NCBI RefSeq assembly: GCF_009928525.1
Contig: NZ_JAABOK010000008.1
Location: 62,001 to 126,000, forward strand
Reading direction: 5' to 3'
DNA from: Chitinophaga solisilvae
Lineage (GTDB): Bacteria; Bacteroidota; Bacteroidia; Chitinophagales; Chitinophagaceae
Length of the DNA stretch: 64,000 nucleotides
Shown one piece after another: positions 1 to 9,146 of this stretch. The notes below the pieces were generated by a model. The model was not told where the DNA came from, did no database searches, and was given only the letters and a program-made list of their open reading frames with translations. A program made the position numbers and the translations under genes. The stretch's first letter is position 1. Every line of letters begins with the position of its first letter.

Positions 1-870
1 TTTGCAGATTCCTTTTTCAGCAAAAATATATTAGTCCGAATTGATCAGAATACCAGGGGAAATGAATGGCTGTCGCACCTGCTGAATACATCGAAAACGC
101 CTTTACTCCTCTTCTTTAATGATTCCATGCAACTGAGGGGAATATCAGACAATGTAGCTTCTGATGCAGATATCCTCACCCGGGTCAGTGAAGTGGAATC
201 CGGAGGTTGCTTTGTTCATGCTACAGGTGCATTTCTTCAGGAAAACTTCACGGCACAGGAGCAGTTAAGTCATTTGCAACATCTGTTTGACATAGTGCGG
301 ATCAGGAATACCCACAGTCACTCAGCTCCGGCAGCGGTGACTGATAGTTCCCTATACAATATGCTGAAAGAGAGTATTGCAGAACATTCCTACTTCTACA
401 ATAACTATCTGGCAGCTAAAATTTCAGCAGCCTGTGGCGATACAATCGCCATGCATCACTATACCAATACAGCATTAGCATTCAATGATGCTCACACAGT
501 GGATCTTTTCGGCTTACTTCGTACCGAGTTGAAATCCCTGACCACTGCCGGCAGTGATGCTCATTCTTCCCGGATTGGTATCAGCAATACAATTATAGAT
601 CTGGGGGAGGTCAAAAACGGAAGCAACACCGACACCGTTATATTACTGACCAACCTGGGAAAAAAAGATCTTATCCTGTCAAGTGTAATAACAGGTTGTA
701 ACTGCACCGCTGCGGGTTTCAGCAAAGCGCCCATTCGTGCGGGGCATGTAACCGCCGTAAAACTCAGCTACCATGCTACTGCCCCCGGCAGATTTTCCAA
801 GGCGGTCATAATATACAGTAATGCCGTAAACGGAAGGCTGGAAATTATCATTAAAGGAATCGCAGTCTGA
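1..870 (+). CDS. Thioredoxin-like / DUF1573 protein, 5'-truncated by window edge
   Basis: The reading frame is open from base 1, so the start lies upstream of the window. The visible N-terminal part (FADSFFSKNILVRIDQNTRG onward) matches the middle of the thioredoxin-like domain of the next gene, including the shared GNEWLS segment. The C-terminal 90 residues form a DUF1573 (beta-sandwich, ASH/MSP-like) domain with the GCNC cysteine pair and the closing KG-I motif. It is probably an exported or lipid-anchored envelope protein. It is a tandem paralogue of the gene at 902, 31 bp downstream and likely co-transcribed. Exact function is unknown. Confidence 0.8.
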   Translation, partial: FADSFFSKNILVRIDQNTRGNEWLSHLLNTSKTPLLLFFNDSMQLRGISDNVASDADILTRVSEVESGGCFVHATGAFLQENFTAQEQLSHLQHLFDIVRIRNTHSHSAPAAVTDSSLYNMLKESIAEHSYFYNNYLAAKISAACGDTIAMHHYTNTALAFNDAHTVDLFGLLRTELKSLTTAGSDAHSSRIGISNTIIDLGEVKNGSNTDTVILLTNLGKKDLILSSVITGCNCTAAGFSKAPIRAGHVTAVKLSYHATAPGRFSKAVIIYSNAVNGRLEIIIKGIAV

Positions 871-901
871 GCCAACATCTATTGATTTAAATCGAACACC
901 C

Positions 902-1987
902 GTGAAAAATAATCTACCGAACCTTGTATGCATGGTACTGGCCATGTTCATATTATCATGTAAATCCGCAGAAAAGCGGAACATACATTTGTACAACATC
1001 AGCTATGATACGGCATTTTCCGCTGCCCAAACGGAAGGTAAAGGCATATTCTTTATCAGCAAAGCAGACGGATGCCCGGCATGCGAAGTATATGAAACCG
1101 CCTTACTGCGGGATCAGGAGTTTGCAGCTGCTATTTACAAGGATTATATTGTTGCTTCCATTGACCATATGCGGCCGGGAAACGAATGGCTTTCCCGTGT
1201 CATTAATGCCACGGCTACTCCTTTGTTTATCATCACCGATAAAAACGGAGAGATACGCGCTATCATATCCGGCGCCGTTCCCAAAAAGAAAATAACAGAC
1301 ATCCTTACAGCGGTAAGCGCAGGTAAGCATCTCTTTGAGCATTATGCGCTGAGTGATACTTCCCATATATCCGCCCCCCGGCAGATGGCATGTGTGCAGG
1401 CAACATTGAATGCACAGCTGGAATGGGACCGGTACGAAAAGAGCAAGCAATACACACCAGATAAAATGCCGGCATACCTAAAGGAAAGTATCTCCATATA
1501 CCCTTACTTCTACAACAACTATCTGCTGGCCCGATACTACAGTACCATCAGGGATACAGCCAATGCCCGCATATATGCACATCAGGCACTGGAATTCCAC
1601 GATGCGAAGTCCGCCGGCATGTTCCATATGCTGCGCCGGGAAATGCATCTCCTCATCGATCCGGAATACAGCCCGGAAAAAGAGCCGTTAGCAGTTCCGG
1701 ATTCGGTAGAAAAATCACTTGGGTTAGTGCAGGAAGGTTCCGTCCGGAAAATCAGGTTTAAGATCAGCAACAGCGGAAAGCAGACGCTGATTTTCGGAAA
1801 AACTTATACAGACTGTCCATGTACGCTGGCAAAGACCTTGCAGGACAGTATAGCGCCCGGCAAAGACGGAGAACTGGAGGTAACGTTCAGTGCCACGGAG
1901 ACAGGAAGCTTCGGTCATGCGGTATTTATTCATAGTAACGCAGCGAATCCGATGCTGCAATTAATGGTGAAAGGGATAGTACCCTGA
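902..1987 (+). CDS. Thioredoxin-like / DUF1573 lipoprotein
   Basis: 361 residues starting at GTG. The N-terminus is a lipoprotein-type signal peptide ending in ILSC, with Cys20 as the predicted lipidated residue. Residues about 35-135 form a thioredoxin-like domain with a CPAC redox motif (Cys58, Cys61). Residues about 160-260 are a helical segment with a YFYNNYL motif shared with the upstream paralogue. The last 100 residues are a DUF1573 domain with a DCPCT cysteine pair. It is predicted to sit at the cell envelope facing the periplasm, where a CxxC thioredoxin fold would act in thiol-disulfide exchange. The substrate is unknown. It is the second copy of a tandem duplication. Confidence 0.85.
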   Translation: MKNNLPNLVCMVLAMFILSCKSAEKRNIHLYNISYDTAFSAAQTEGKGIFFISKADGCPACEVYETALLRDQEFAAAIYKDYIVASIDHMRPGNEWLSRVINATATPLFIITDKNGEIRAIISGAVPKKKITDILTAVSAGKHLFEHYALSDTSHISAPRQMACVQATLNAQLEWDRYEKSKQYTPDKMPAYLKESISIYPYFYNNYLLARYYSTIRDTANARIYAHQALEFHDAKSAGMFHMLRREMHLLIDPEYSPEKEPLAVPDSVEKSLGLVQEGSVRKIRFKISNSGKQTLIFGKTYTDCPCTLAKTLQDSIAPGKDGELEVTFSATETGSFGHAVFIHSNAANPMLQLMVKGIVP

Positions 1988-2030
1988 TAATATTGCAGGG
2001 GATATAAATTTGATAATAACCGAATTAAAT

Positions 2031-2065
2031 AGAAAACTCCGCGCGAGCACGGAGTTTTCTATTTT
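2031..2065. terminator. Bidirectional rho-independent terminator
   Basis: A perfect 11-bp stem (agaaaactccg / cggagttttct) closes an 8-base loop and lies between the convergent genes ending at 1987 and 2121. T-rich sequence follows on the plus strand. Confidence 0.8.
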
Positions 2066-2120
2066 AGGATAATACTGCAGGGGCAAATACAGCGTCCTTA
2101 ACCAGGATTGATCATCTAAC

Positions 2121-3563
2121 TCATATTTCATTGCTGGCAGCGGTGACTTCAACTAACTTTACGCCACTTCCGATAACCTTTCCATACTCAATCATTTCAA
2201 GCCTGGTTGCTCCGTCTGCCTGGGTAGTAAACCTTAAAACACCATCGCGGCCACCTTGCCTTATCGCTTGAAATTCATTTCCCGAAACAGGAAAAAATCT
2301 CATATCCCATTTGACCTTATTGGTATTATAAAACAGATGTCCGTTTTTACAGGTAATAATATGTTGTTCTTCCGGCTCCTTTTCATCTGTATAAATTCCC
2401 GAAAATGCTTTCATTTCGCTGTCAGGAAGATTGAGCTTTGTTTTATATTCCAGACTCAATGGCTTATTATCCAGCACCTGGTTGATATTATCATAGGAGT
2501 ATGTTCCCAGGTTAAAATTTTCCAGGATAATAATAGTTTTATCCTTTATCATATTCTGAGAGATAAAGGAAATATATCCATCCCAGCTTCCGGTATGACC
2601 AAAAGCAAATTTATTCTCTCCTTTTGAAACATCAAATCCAAAACCGTAGGGAATATTTTTATTAAGAGATGTTTTAGTAACGGCTGTCATTTCTTCAAAT
2701 TCCTGCCGGGTAATAAGCGTATTGTTCTTCAGAGCGGTTATCCACCTGAACAGATCTTCAACTGTAGAATTTACTTTTGCAGCACCTACCACGCCATCCA
2801 GATAATAGACCGTTCTATCTCCATGCCGGGGGTTTTCTGAAGTGACCTTCTCGAAAGAGTCTTTTGCCCAGACATACCCGGTGGCATAGTTTTTAATGGC
2901 CCTGGGAGTTTCCCGCCTGTTATAGACAAATGTATTCTTCATTTTTAATGGTTTGAAAATCCGTTCATGCAGATAGTCAGCATATTTTCTTCCGGAAGCC
3001 CGTTCAATAATACTTGCCAGCAGGGCATAGTTGGTATTGCTGTATCTATGCCTGGTCTTCGGCTCAAATCGCAGCGTATCATGTCTGTTCGCGTAAAAAT
3101 TTATCAGGTCCTGATTGTTTAGAATCTTTGTTGGATCCTTGTCTTCTTCCATGTCTATCAAAAATTCTGGGATACCACTGGTGTGCCGCAATAAATCATA
3201 TATGGTTACTTTATCCCAGCAACTCAGTTCAGGTATATACTTAGAGATTTTATCCTCATAATTCAATTTACCGTCCTTCTTTAACAAAACAATTCCCATT
3301 GCTGTGAATTGCTTTGTACAGGATGCCAGTTCAAATACAGTTCCTGGATTATTGAGGGCTCTTGTTTTTTCATCCCGGATTCCATAACCTTTCTTAAACA
3401 GAACTTTGCCCTTGTCTGCGATTAATACACTTCCGTTAAACTGATTTTGCGAATGGAGTACAGAGAAGATACTATCCAATTGCTTGTACTGTGTGTTTTT
3501 TTGTGCGAAACATAAACCTGTTGCTATTACAAACAGGAAGGACAGGAATATTGCTTTTTTCAT
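2121..3563 (-). CDS. Serine hydrolase, class C beta-lactamase / PBP4* family
   Basis: 480 residues with a signal peptide cleaved near FAQ (residue 21). The three active-site motifs of the family are present: SxxK as Ser81-Cys-Thr-Lys84, YxN as Tyr174-Ser-Asn176, and HTG at 323-325. A C-terminal extension of about 110 residues follows, probably the small beta-domain common in Bacteroidota members. It is likely a periplasmic D-Ala-D-Ala peptidase, esterase or peptidase rather than a clinical-type beta-lactamase; the motifs alone do not give the substrate. It is convergent with the DUF1573 gene pair and divergent from the LytTR gene at 3781. Confidence 0.85.
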   Translation of the reverse strand: MKKAIFLSFLFVIATGLCFAQKNTQYKQLDSIFSVLHSQNQFNGSVLIADKGKVLFKKGYGIRDEKTRALNNPGTVFELASCTKQFTAMGIVLLKKDGKLNYEDKISKYIPELSCWDKVTIYDLLRHTSGIPEFLIDMEEDKDPTKILNNQDLINFYANRHDTLRFEPKTRHRYSNTNYALLASIIERASGRKYADYLHERIFKPLKMKNTFVYNRRETPRAIKNYATGYVWAKDSFEKVTSENPRHGDRTVYYLDGVVGAAKVNSTVEDLFRWITALKNNTLITRQEFEEMTAVTKTSLNKNIPYGFGFDVSKGENKFAFGHTGSWDGYISFISQNMIKDKTIIILENFNLGTYSYDNINQVLDNKPLSLEYKTKLNLPDSEMKAFSGIYTDEKEPEEQHIITCKNGHLFYNTNKVKWDMRFFPVSGNEFQAIRQGGRDGVLRFTTQADGATRLEMIEYGKVIGSGVKLVEVTAASNEI

Positions 3564-3736
3564 ACTTTAATGTATTTACAGTATAGGTTTACTTTAATCC
3601 TGCCAATGTACGAAATAATTCGTATTTTAAAAATATACAGATAAGGTTGATAAAAATCTTCATTGAGGAGTTGCCAATATCCGGATGATTGACTGTAGAA
3701 TCAGTATTCTTCATTAACTAAATGAAACATACTCCA

Positions 3737-3744
3737 TATATTTG
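3737..3744 (+). promoter_or_regulatory. Putative Bacteroidota -7 promoter box
   Basis: TATATTTG fits the TAnnTTTG -7 consensus of Bacteroidota. It lies 36 bp before the ATG at 3781 and rules out the in-frame TTG at 3742 as the start of the LytTR gene. No convincing -33 TTTG box is seen. Confidence 0.4.
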
Positions 3745-3780
3745 ATAATTAATCGAAATCTTAATAAAAAAAATGCTATC

Positions 3781-4110
3781 ATGACGAACAAGCAAGATTT
3801 CACTTTCATAAAAACTGACAGAAAATTAATCAAAATAAATTTCGACGACATTTTATTTATAAAAGGGTTGGGAAATTATGTGGAGATATTTGTCAGCAGC
3901 AATAAAAAATATGTCTATTACAAAACGTTAAAGGAGCTGATTGAGAACCTGCCGGATGAATTTATGAGAGTCCATAATTCAAATATTGTGAACTTAAAAA
4001 ATGTGGACTATGTAGAAGATAATCATTTAATCATTGGCGAACATCAGATTACCATTGCTAAAAGTTATAAAGATTGCTTATTAAACAGCATTGACAAATT
4101 GTTACTCTGA
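3781..4110 (+). CDS. LytTR DNA-binding domain protein without receiver domain
   Basis: 109 residues from the ATG at 3781; an upstream in-frame TTG overlaps the predicted promoter and is rejected. Almost the whole protein is one LytTR domain: the N-terminal FIKTDRKLIKI strand, GNYVEIF, and the RVHNSNIVNLKNV segment typical of the family's DNA-contacting core. No receiver or sensor domain is present, so its activity must be set by expression level or by a separate partner. It precedes the SnoaL-like gene (4203) and the S41-like protease (4855) on the same strand and might control them, which is inference. Confidence 0.85.
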   Translation: MTNKQDFTFIKTDRKLIKINFDDILFIKGLGNYVEIFVSSNKKYVYYKTLKELIENLPDEFMRVHNSNIVNLKNVDYVEDNHLIIGEHQITIAKSYKDCLLNSIDKLLL

Positions 4111-4202
4111 ATAAGAAACCCGGCAGATCACATAAAAAACTGAACAAACCGGATAAATCTTTTTTCTGAAGCTATTTATGTGAGTTGCTTTGTAAAAAAA
4201 TC

Positions 4203-4715
4203 ATGAAACGATTTCTATTTTACTTAACAACTATGGTGCTTATGATGGCAGGGAATTTAAATGCACAGAGCAATACGTTTGAACATGACGTCAAAACAAT
4301 TGATGCAATAATGAAAGCTAGCTATGAGGTAGTTTCCGGTGAAAAAGGGGCAAAAAGACAATGGGAAAGAGATAACTATTTACATCACCCCAAAGCAGTA
4401 TATTCCTATTTTGACAAGAAGAAGCAGGAACAGGTAACCATGACATTATCAGAATTTCATAAAGAAACTGACGACATGGTTTTCAGCACGGCCTTTTATG
4501 AAAAGGAAATCAACCGGGAAGTCAGAGTCTTTGGTAATATGGCGCACGTCTGGAGTACCTACGAGACCCAGCTGGAAAAAGACGGAAAAGTTGCAAGAAG
4601 AGGCATAAACAGCATTCAACTGATTTTTGACAACAACCGGTGGTATATTATTTCCTGGACATTCTTTGGTGAAACGGACAAACATATTATTCCGAAAACA
4701 TTTGACAGGAACTAA
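4203..4715 (+). CDS. Exported SnoaL/NTF2-like protein
   Basis: 170 residues. The ATG at 4203 gives a clean signal peptide (MKRFLFYLTTMVLMMAGNLN, cleaved after AQS). The mature part has the alternating helix/strand pattern of the NTF2-like cone fold, including the late VWSTYET and SIQLIFDNNRWYIISWTF strands typical of SnoaL/DUF4440-like proteins. Such proteins may be enzymes or ligand binders; no catalytic residues can be assigned. It lies 92 bp after the LytTR gene. Confidence 0.65.
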   Translation: MKRFLFYLTTMVLMMAGNLNAQSNTFEHDVKTIDAIMKASYEVVSGEKGAKRQWERDNYLHHPKAVYSYFDKKKQEQVTMTLSEFHKETDDMVFSTAFYEKEINREVRVFGNMAHVWSTYETQLEKDGKVARRGINSIQLIFDNNRWYIISWTFFGETDKHIIPKTFDRN

Positions 4716-4854
4716 AAACTGTATCTGAAGGGAGATCTGATTATAAAATCCAGCTACTCCCTTCAATTGGGCATTTAGTAAATACTTGCTCAAAGACTTG
4801 ATTTTACCTAACAAGAACTATGTATTGCCCGCCTTTTACCAAACATGTGATTGA

Positions 4855-6273
4855 ATGAAGAAGCTACAACTGTTATTACTGGCCCTGTTTCTAATGAATG
4901 GGGCATTTGCCCAGGACTGTAATTGTGAGACTAATTTTCTTTGGATGAAGAAAACTTTTGAGGAAAATGATGCCGGCTTTGCCTACATTCTGTCCAAAAA
5001 AGGGAAAGACGCCTATGAAATGCACAACAATGCTTACCTGGAAAAGGTAAAAAAGATCATCAGTGATAAGGAATGCGCCATTGCATTGGACCAGTGGATG
5101 AGATTTTTCAGACAAGGCCATATTGGTGTTTCTTTCAAAGGAAAGGATACCGGGGCCGGGGCAGTTCCGGAAAAATCAGAGACCGTAAAGATCGATACCA
5201 GGGAATTTGAAAAATACCTGAACGCTAAAAAGGATCCTGGTTATGAGGGAATCTGGGTCTCTGAACCGTATAAAATAGGAATCAAAAAAACAGGCAACAG
5301 CTATGTGGGATTTATCATAGAAACTACTGCCGAAAACTGGAAGGCCGGCGAGGTGAAGGCGAAATTTGACGAAAATGGCGGGGTATACTATCTCCGGAAC
5401 AAGGCAGCAGCCAAATTCAGCAAATCGAAGATTAAACTGGAAGGCAAGAATGACCTGGAGCTGGGCAATTTTGTACTGAAGAGAATTTACCCGGTACTAA
5501 AGAACGATCCTGAAACGGAACTGGAGCTGAAGTTATTGAAAAGCTCCAGACCTCTTTTCGAAAGACTGAATGCTACCACGGTTATCCTGCGCGTGCCCTT
5601 CTTTGAAATTACAGAGAAAAAATATATTGATAGCGTGATCGGGGTAAACAGGGCGATTATTTCATCGACACCCAATCTGATCATTGACCTGCGTAACAAC
5701 CCGGGTGGCAGCGACGCCAGCTTTGAAGAGATTCTTCCGTTTCTGTATACCAATCCTGTGCGGAACGTCGGAACTGAGTTTCTTTCCACAAAGCTGAATA
5801 ATCAGCGGATGCTGGAATTATCTAACAACCCCGAATTTGATGAGGCTACGAGAAAGCAGTTAAGGGAATTTTATGAAAAGCTGGAACAGTCCCCGGGAAA
5901 ATTTATCCCCTTTTCGGAGCAGATAGTTGAGATACAGAGGAGGGACAGCGTCTACACCTATCCACAGCAGGTCGGTATCCTGGTCCATGAACGGAATGGC
6001 AGTACCACCGAACAGTTTCTGCTTGCGGCCAAGCAAAGCAAAAAAGTAAAGCTGTTTGGGGTAACTACCTTTGGTATGCTCGACATTTCCAATGTACATT
6101 CCATACCTTTTCCCTGTGCGAAGTTTGAGCTCTTTTACGGGCTTTCCAAAAGCTATCGTATACCTGGAATGGCGATAGATGACATTGGCCTCCAACCTGA
6201 CTATTACATTGATAATACTGTCGAGCGCACCGGATGGATCAAATTTGTCAATGAGGTGCTGAACAGTAAGTAG
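4855..6273 (+). CDS. S41-family (C-terminal processing) peptidase-like protein
   Basis: 472 residues with a signal peptide ending near AFAQ. Residues about 240-445 form an S41/tail-specific protease core: the LIIDLRNNPGGS motif (about 276-286) typical of CtpA/TSP enzymes, and a GSTTEQF segment where Ser383 is the likely nucleophile. An N-terminal region of about 200 residues is unlike the usual PDZ domain and has an early cysteine pair (DCNCE). It is probably a periplasmic protease. The general-base lysine is not obvious, so activity should be treated as predicted. Confidence 0.75.
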   Translation: MKKLQLLLLALFLMNGAFAQDCNCETNFLWMKKTFEENDAGFAYILSKKGKDAYEMHNNAYLEKVKKIISDKECAIALDQWMRFFRQGHIGVSFKGKDTGAGAVPEKSETVKIDTREFEKYLNAKKDPGYEGIWVSEPYKIGIKKTGNSYVGFIIETTAENWKAGEVKAKFDENGGVYYLRNKAAAKFSKSKIKLEGKNDLELGNFVLKRIYPVLKNDPETELELKLLKSSRPLFERLNATTVILRVPFFEITEKKYIDSVIGVNRAIISSTPNLIIDLRNNPGGSDASFEEILPFLYTNPVRNVGTEFLSTKLNNQRMLELSNNPEFDEATRKQLREFYEKLEQSPGKFIPFSEQIVEIQRRDSVYTYPQQVGILVHERNGSTTEQFLLAAKQSKKVKLFGVTTFGMLDISNVHSIPFPCAKFELFYGLSKSYRIPGMAIDDIGLQPDYYIDNTVERTGWIKFVNEVLNSK

Positions 6274-6337
6274 CTTCAAAGGGAAACCTGAAAGGATCTG
6301 TAAGGTGATGCTGAATTTCCCTCTTATTGCCTATTTT

Positions 6338-6378
6338 GAAAAAGCCGTTTTTCTGATCGGGAAACGGCTTTTTCATTT
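6338..6378 (+). terminator. Rho-independent terminator
   Basis: A 13-bp stem (gaaaaagccgttt / aaacggctttttc) lies 65 bp after the protease stop codon and in front of the convergent Nudix gene. Both strands have a T-rich 3' side, so it may serve both genes. Confidence 0.75.
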
Positions 6379-6402
6379 AAATGCTATTGACAAAGAAGAC
6401 AT

Positions 6403-6966
6403 TCAGGTAAAGTCTAGTTTTTTCATTTTGAGTAACGCATAGAAAAAAGTGGTTACTAAATATGCATTATTCAGAAACTCACTTTTCTGAAGTAACGCCA
6501 TTGCTTTAGCCAGAGGCAAAAGCCGGATTTCTATCCGTTCGTCTTTATCAAACTGCTGCTCTTTCTCCGGATGGCCTCCCGTAGCCAGAAACATATGCAA
6601 CCTGTTATTATGTGTAACAGGGTTTACCGCTACAACTCCGAGAGGATAGATACTACGAAAAACAAAACCTGTTTCTTCCAGCAGCTCCCGTTCAATAGCA
6701 GTAGCAGGGGACTCATCCTTTATATCTATTTTCCCGCCAGGTAACTCAATGACTACCTTACCTGTTCCTGGCCTGAACTGTTCCACCATAATTACCTCTT
6801 CTCTTTCTGTCAATGCTACCGCGCATACTATATCGGGATACTCAAATATATAAACCGGATCCATAATAACATTATCTGCAGACGCGTAGATTTCTTTACG
6901 GACAATCAATCCTTTCTCATTGAACAGATAGGATGTGTTCAGCCTCTTGTATGATAATGCATGCAT
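6403..6966 (-). CDS. Nudix hydrolase, ADP-ribose pyrophosphatase-like
   Basis: 187 residues, a usual length for ADP-ribose/NDP-sugar Nudix enzymes. The Nudix box runs from GGK (about 77-79) through RELLEETGF (93-101) with the metal-binding Glu97/Glu98. The loop between the first Gly and Glu85 is one residue longer than the canonical GX5E. The preceding VIMVEQFRPG strand is typical of ADPRases that hydrolyse ADP-ribose or similar nucleoside diphosphate compounds in the cytoplasm. It is a single gene, convergent with the protease. Confidence 0.85.
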   Translation of the reverse strand: MHALSYKRLNTSYLFNEKGLIVRKEIYASADNVIMDPVYIFEYPDIVCAVALTEREEVIMVEQFRPGTGKVVIELPGGKIDIKDESPATAIERELLEETGFVFRSIYPLGVVAVNPVTHNNRLHMFLATGGHPEKEQQFDKDERIEIRLLPLAKAMALLQKSEFLNNAYLVTTFFYALLKMKKLDFT

Positions 6967-7153
6967 AACAGATGTTTATATAAATTTATGAATTCAAACT
7001 GCCATCCATTTTCACACCCGTGAGCTAACTTAGATTAGGCATATCATCTCACAGTAAACCATTTACGCCTCCTTTAATCAGGAAAGCGTTATTCAATGAA
7101 GTTAATCAGGCCGGCATATCTTCTATTCTGAATCAATCTACATTCATGAACCC

Positions 7154-8329
7154 ATGATTCCGTCCATTGATACCATTGACCTCGCTCCCTGGTGCCACCG
7201 CATGAGAGTTGCACATCCTATAGTCTATAACAGTGAATACCCTCGTGTGCATGGTGGCAAGGGCGCCTGGCATTTGTTCCGTTATCATGATATCCGGTAT
7301 GTACTGGATCATCATGAAATATTCTCCAGTGAATTTATCTCCAGAAAAAATCACCTTGGCAATAGTTTCCTTGCCACCGACCCTCCCCGTCACGGAAAGC
7401 TGAGGTCGCTGGTCGCAAAGGCTTTCACCCCAACTGCCATCGCTTACCTGGAAAGCTGGATTACCTCACAATGTGAATCATTATTACAGCCCTTGCTAAG
7501 TGCCGGGAAAATGGATTTTATCGATGACTTTGCCAGGCAATTACCGAAACGGACCATATTGCAGTTTCTTGGATTGCCGCCGGAAATCACGGCCCAGCTC
7601 CTGCCACAGGAAATTGACATACTGGGTAAAAATCATAGCGAAGATCCGGGATCTCTTCAGTTAATGGAAGAACGGATAAGCCAGCCGTTTTATCAGTACA
7701 TTTCACAATACCAACAGGGCATCACCAGCGGGCACAACATTATTGCTGGTCTGATAGACGCCAATACAGATGGCGAAAAACTAACACTGGCAGAATTACT
7801 TGGTTTTTGTATAGTATTATTAAGCGGAGGCATTGAAACAACGGAAGCATTTCTTGGAAATGCCATGTATACCCTCTGTAAGCTGCCTGCGTTGCAGGAG
7901 TATCTCATACAACACCCTGCATCGATACCTGCTGCCATGGAAGAAGTGCTGAGGTTCAGATCTCCCGTACTAAATTTCCATCGTATTGCCAGGCATAATA
8001 CAATTATAAATGGCATAGAGATTAAAGCAGGAGAACTGGTAGGATTGTATAGTATATCGGCTAACCGTGACCCTGAAGTATTTAACAATCCTGATGAATT
8101 CAACGTGCATCGTAATAATAGTATGTCACTGTCATTTGGGCATGGTATACATAGCTGCATAGGTTCAATGCTTGCGAGAATGGAAGCCAGAATTGCGTTC
8201 AGCATAATACTGAAACACATGTCCGGGATAAGTATACAGGAAGATGCAGTGCTATCACTTAGCGGCAGTCCTATTACATATGACCTGAAAACATTGCCAA
8301 TAACATTCCGGAACAGGCATATACAATGA
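7154..8329 (+). CDS. Cytochrome P450
   Basis: 391 residues, the size of soluble bacterial class I P450s. Visible motifs: I-helix GGIETT (225-230, a variant of AGxDTT), the K-helix ExxR pair Glu264/Arg267, and the heme-binding loop FGHGIHSCIG with Cys335 as the axial thiolate. The ATDPPRHGKLRSL segment is the usual C-helix region. Substrate is unknown; no ferredoxin or reductase is adjacent, so electrons must come from elsewhere. It is convergent with the GXWXG protein, whose stop codon lies 30 bp away. Confidence 0.93.
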   Translation: MIPSIDTIDLAPWCHRMRVAHPIVYNSEYPRVHGGKGAWHLFRYHDIRYVLDHHEIFSSEFISRKNHLGNSFLATDPPRHGKLRSLVAKAFTPTAIAYLESWITSQCESLLQPLLSAGKMDFIDDFARQLPKRTILQFLGLPPEITAQLLPQEIDILGKNHSEDPGSLQLMEERISQPFYQYISQYQQGITSGHNIIAGLIDANTDGEKLTLAELLGFCIVLLSGGIETTEAFLGNAMYTLCKLPALQEYLIQHPASIPAAMEEVLRFRSPVLNFHRIARHNTIINGIEIKAGELVGLYSISANRDPEVFNNPDEFNVHRNNSMSLSFGHGIHSCIGSMLARMEARIAFSIILKHMSGISIQEDAVLSLSGSPITYDLKTLPITFRNRHIQ

Positions 8330-8359
8330 TCAATTCCCTGTAGCTGAATTAAAGCGATA

Positions 8360-8815
8360 TCATATTCTTTCCAGGAAAAAATAGAAAAACTCATTCTCTT
8401 CTAGGTATACTTTGCCTTCCATAATACCCAACAGCGTATTACTATCTACTTTCCGGAAATAATCTATTATAGGCAGCTGATCATAGATCAATGCTGTTGT
8501 TAATCCGTTCCTGAATTGTACCATACGGAGTACTCCCTCACCTATATCCTGATAGGTGTATGGGTTATTCTGTTCATCCAGACAAACCAGCGGGGCTGCA
8601 TGATCCCGGGAAATGATTGATTTCCCGAACCATCTTACTGCGTCGAGCTGTTTTGCGACCTCGTTATGCTGAAAATGAAAATATCCGCCTCTCCAGTTAC
8701 CGATAAGTTCATCGGTATGTACATCCGGTAAGCTGTCAAAAAAAGTACTGATTTGTTCTCCTGTAAGATCAGATTCATTATTTCTGAAGTTCTCAAATAC
8801 TTGTTTAGGGTCCAT
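8360..8815 (-). CDS. GXWXG / DUF4334 domain protein
   Basis: 151 residues. The GNWRG motif (about 40-44) is the signature of the GXWXG domain, and the C-terminal half, with paired strands (LVCLDEQNNPYTYQ, GLTTALIYDQLPIIDYFRKV), matches the DUF4334 domain that usually follows it. The family is uncharacterised biochemically; a small-molecule or lipid-binding role is only a guess. It is convergent with the P450 gene. Confidence 0.8.
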   Translation of the reverse strand: MDPKQVFENFRNNESDLTGEQISTFFDSLPDVHTDELIGNWRGGYFHFQHNEVAKQLDAVRWFGKSIISRDHAAPLVCLDEQNNPYTYQDIGEGVLRMVQFRNGLTTALIYDQLPIIDYFRKVDSNTLLGIMEGKVYLEENEFFYFFLERI

Positions 8816-8894
8816 AACATATATTTTGATTACCCTTGAAAATGTCAGTACCTCATTCCTCCGGCTGTACTGCTATCTGCCAATGACAAATATA

Positions 8895-9068
8895 TCATAG
8901 TATAAAGAAGATAAACAGCAGCATATAGTCTGTAACAGTGATTGCCTCATCTGGAAAAGGCATACATCTTTCCGCTGCCGTCTCTCCCATGCTCAACCCT
9001 GCTAAAGGCTGCAGCATCACTTCATGATTTTTAGCTGAGCGGAACACAATATTCAACAACCTAATAAT
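8895..9068 (-). other. Possible small coding remnant in a 330-bp gap
   Basis: The interval 8816-9146 lacks a clear gene. The only protein-like stretch is this minus-strand frame of 58 codons, with a plausible middle (MLQPLAGLSMGETAAERCM) and a hydrophobic end (MLLFIFFIL). It has no good start codon or ribosome-binding site, so it may be the tail of a lost gene or chance. Confidence 0.2.
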
Positions 9069-9146
9069 TTATTAGCAGCTTTTCCTCCATCAATAATGAT
9101 GGGGACTAAATCTTTACTACCTGAAAATGGTTTAATTTCTCCCTTA

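Noticed and set aside
2121..3563. Antibiotic-resistance beta-lactamase call
   Set aside because: The motifs fit the broad SxxK serine hydrolase family; length and C-terminal extension resemble peptidase or esterase members, so a resistance role is not supported by sequence alone.
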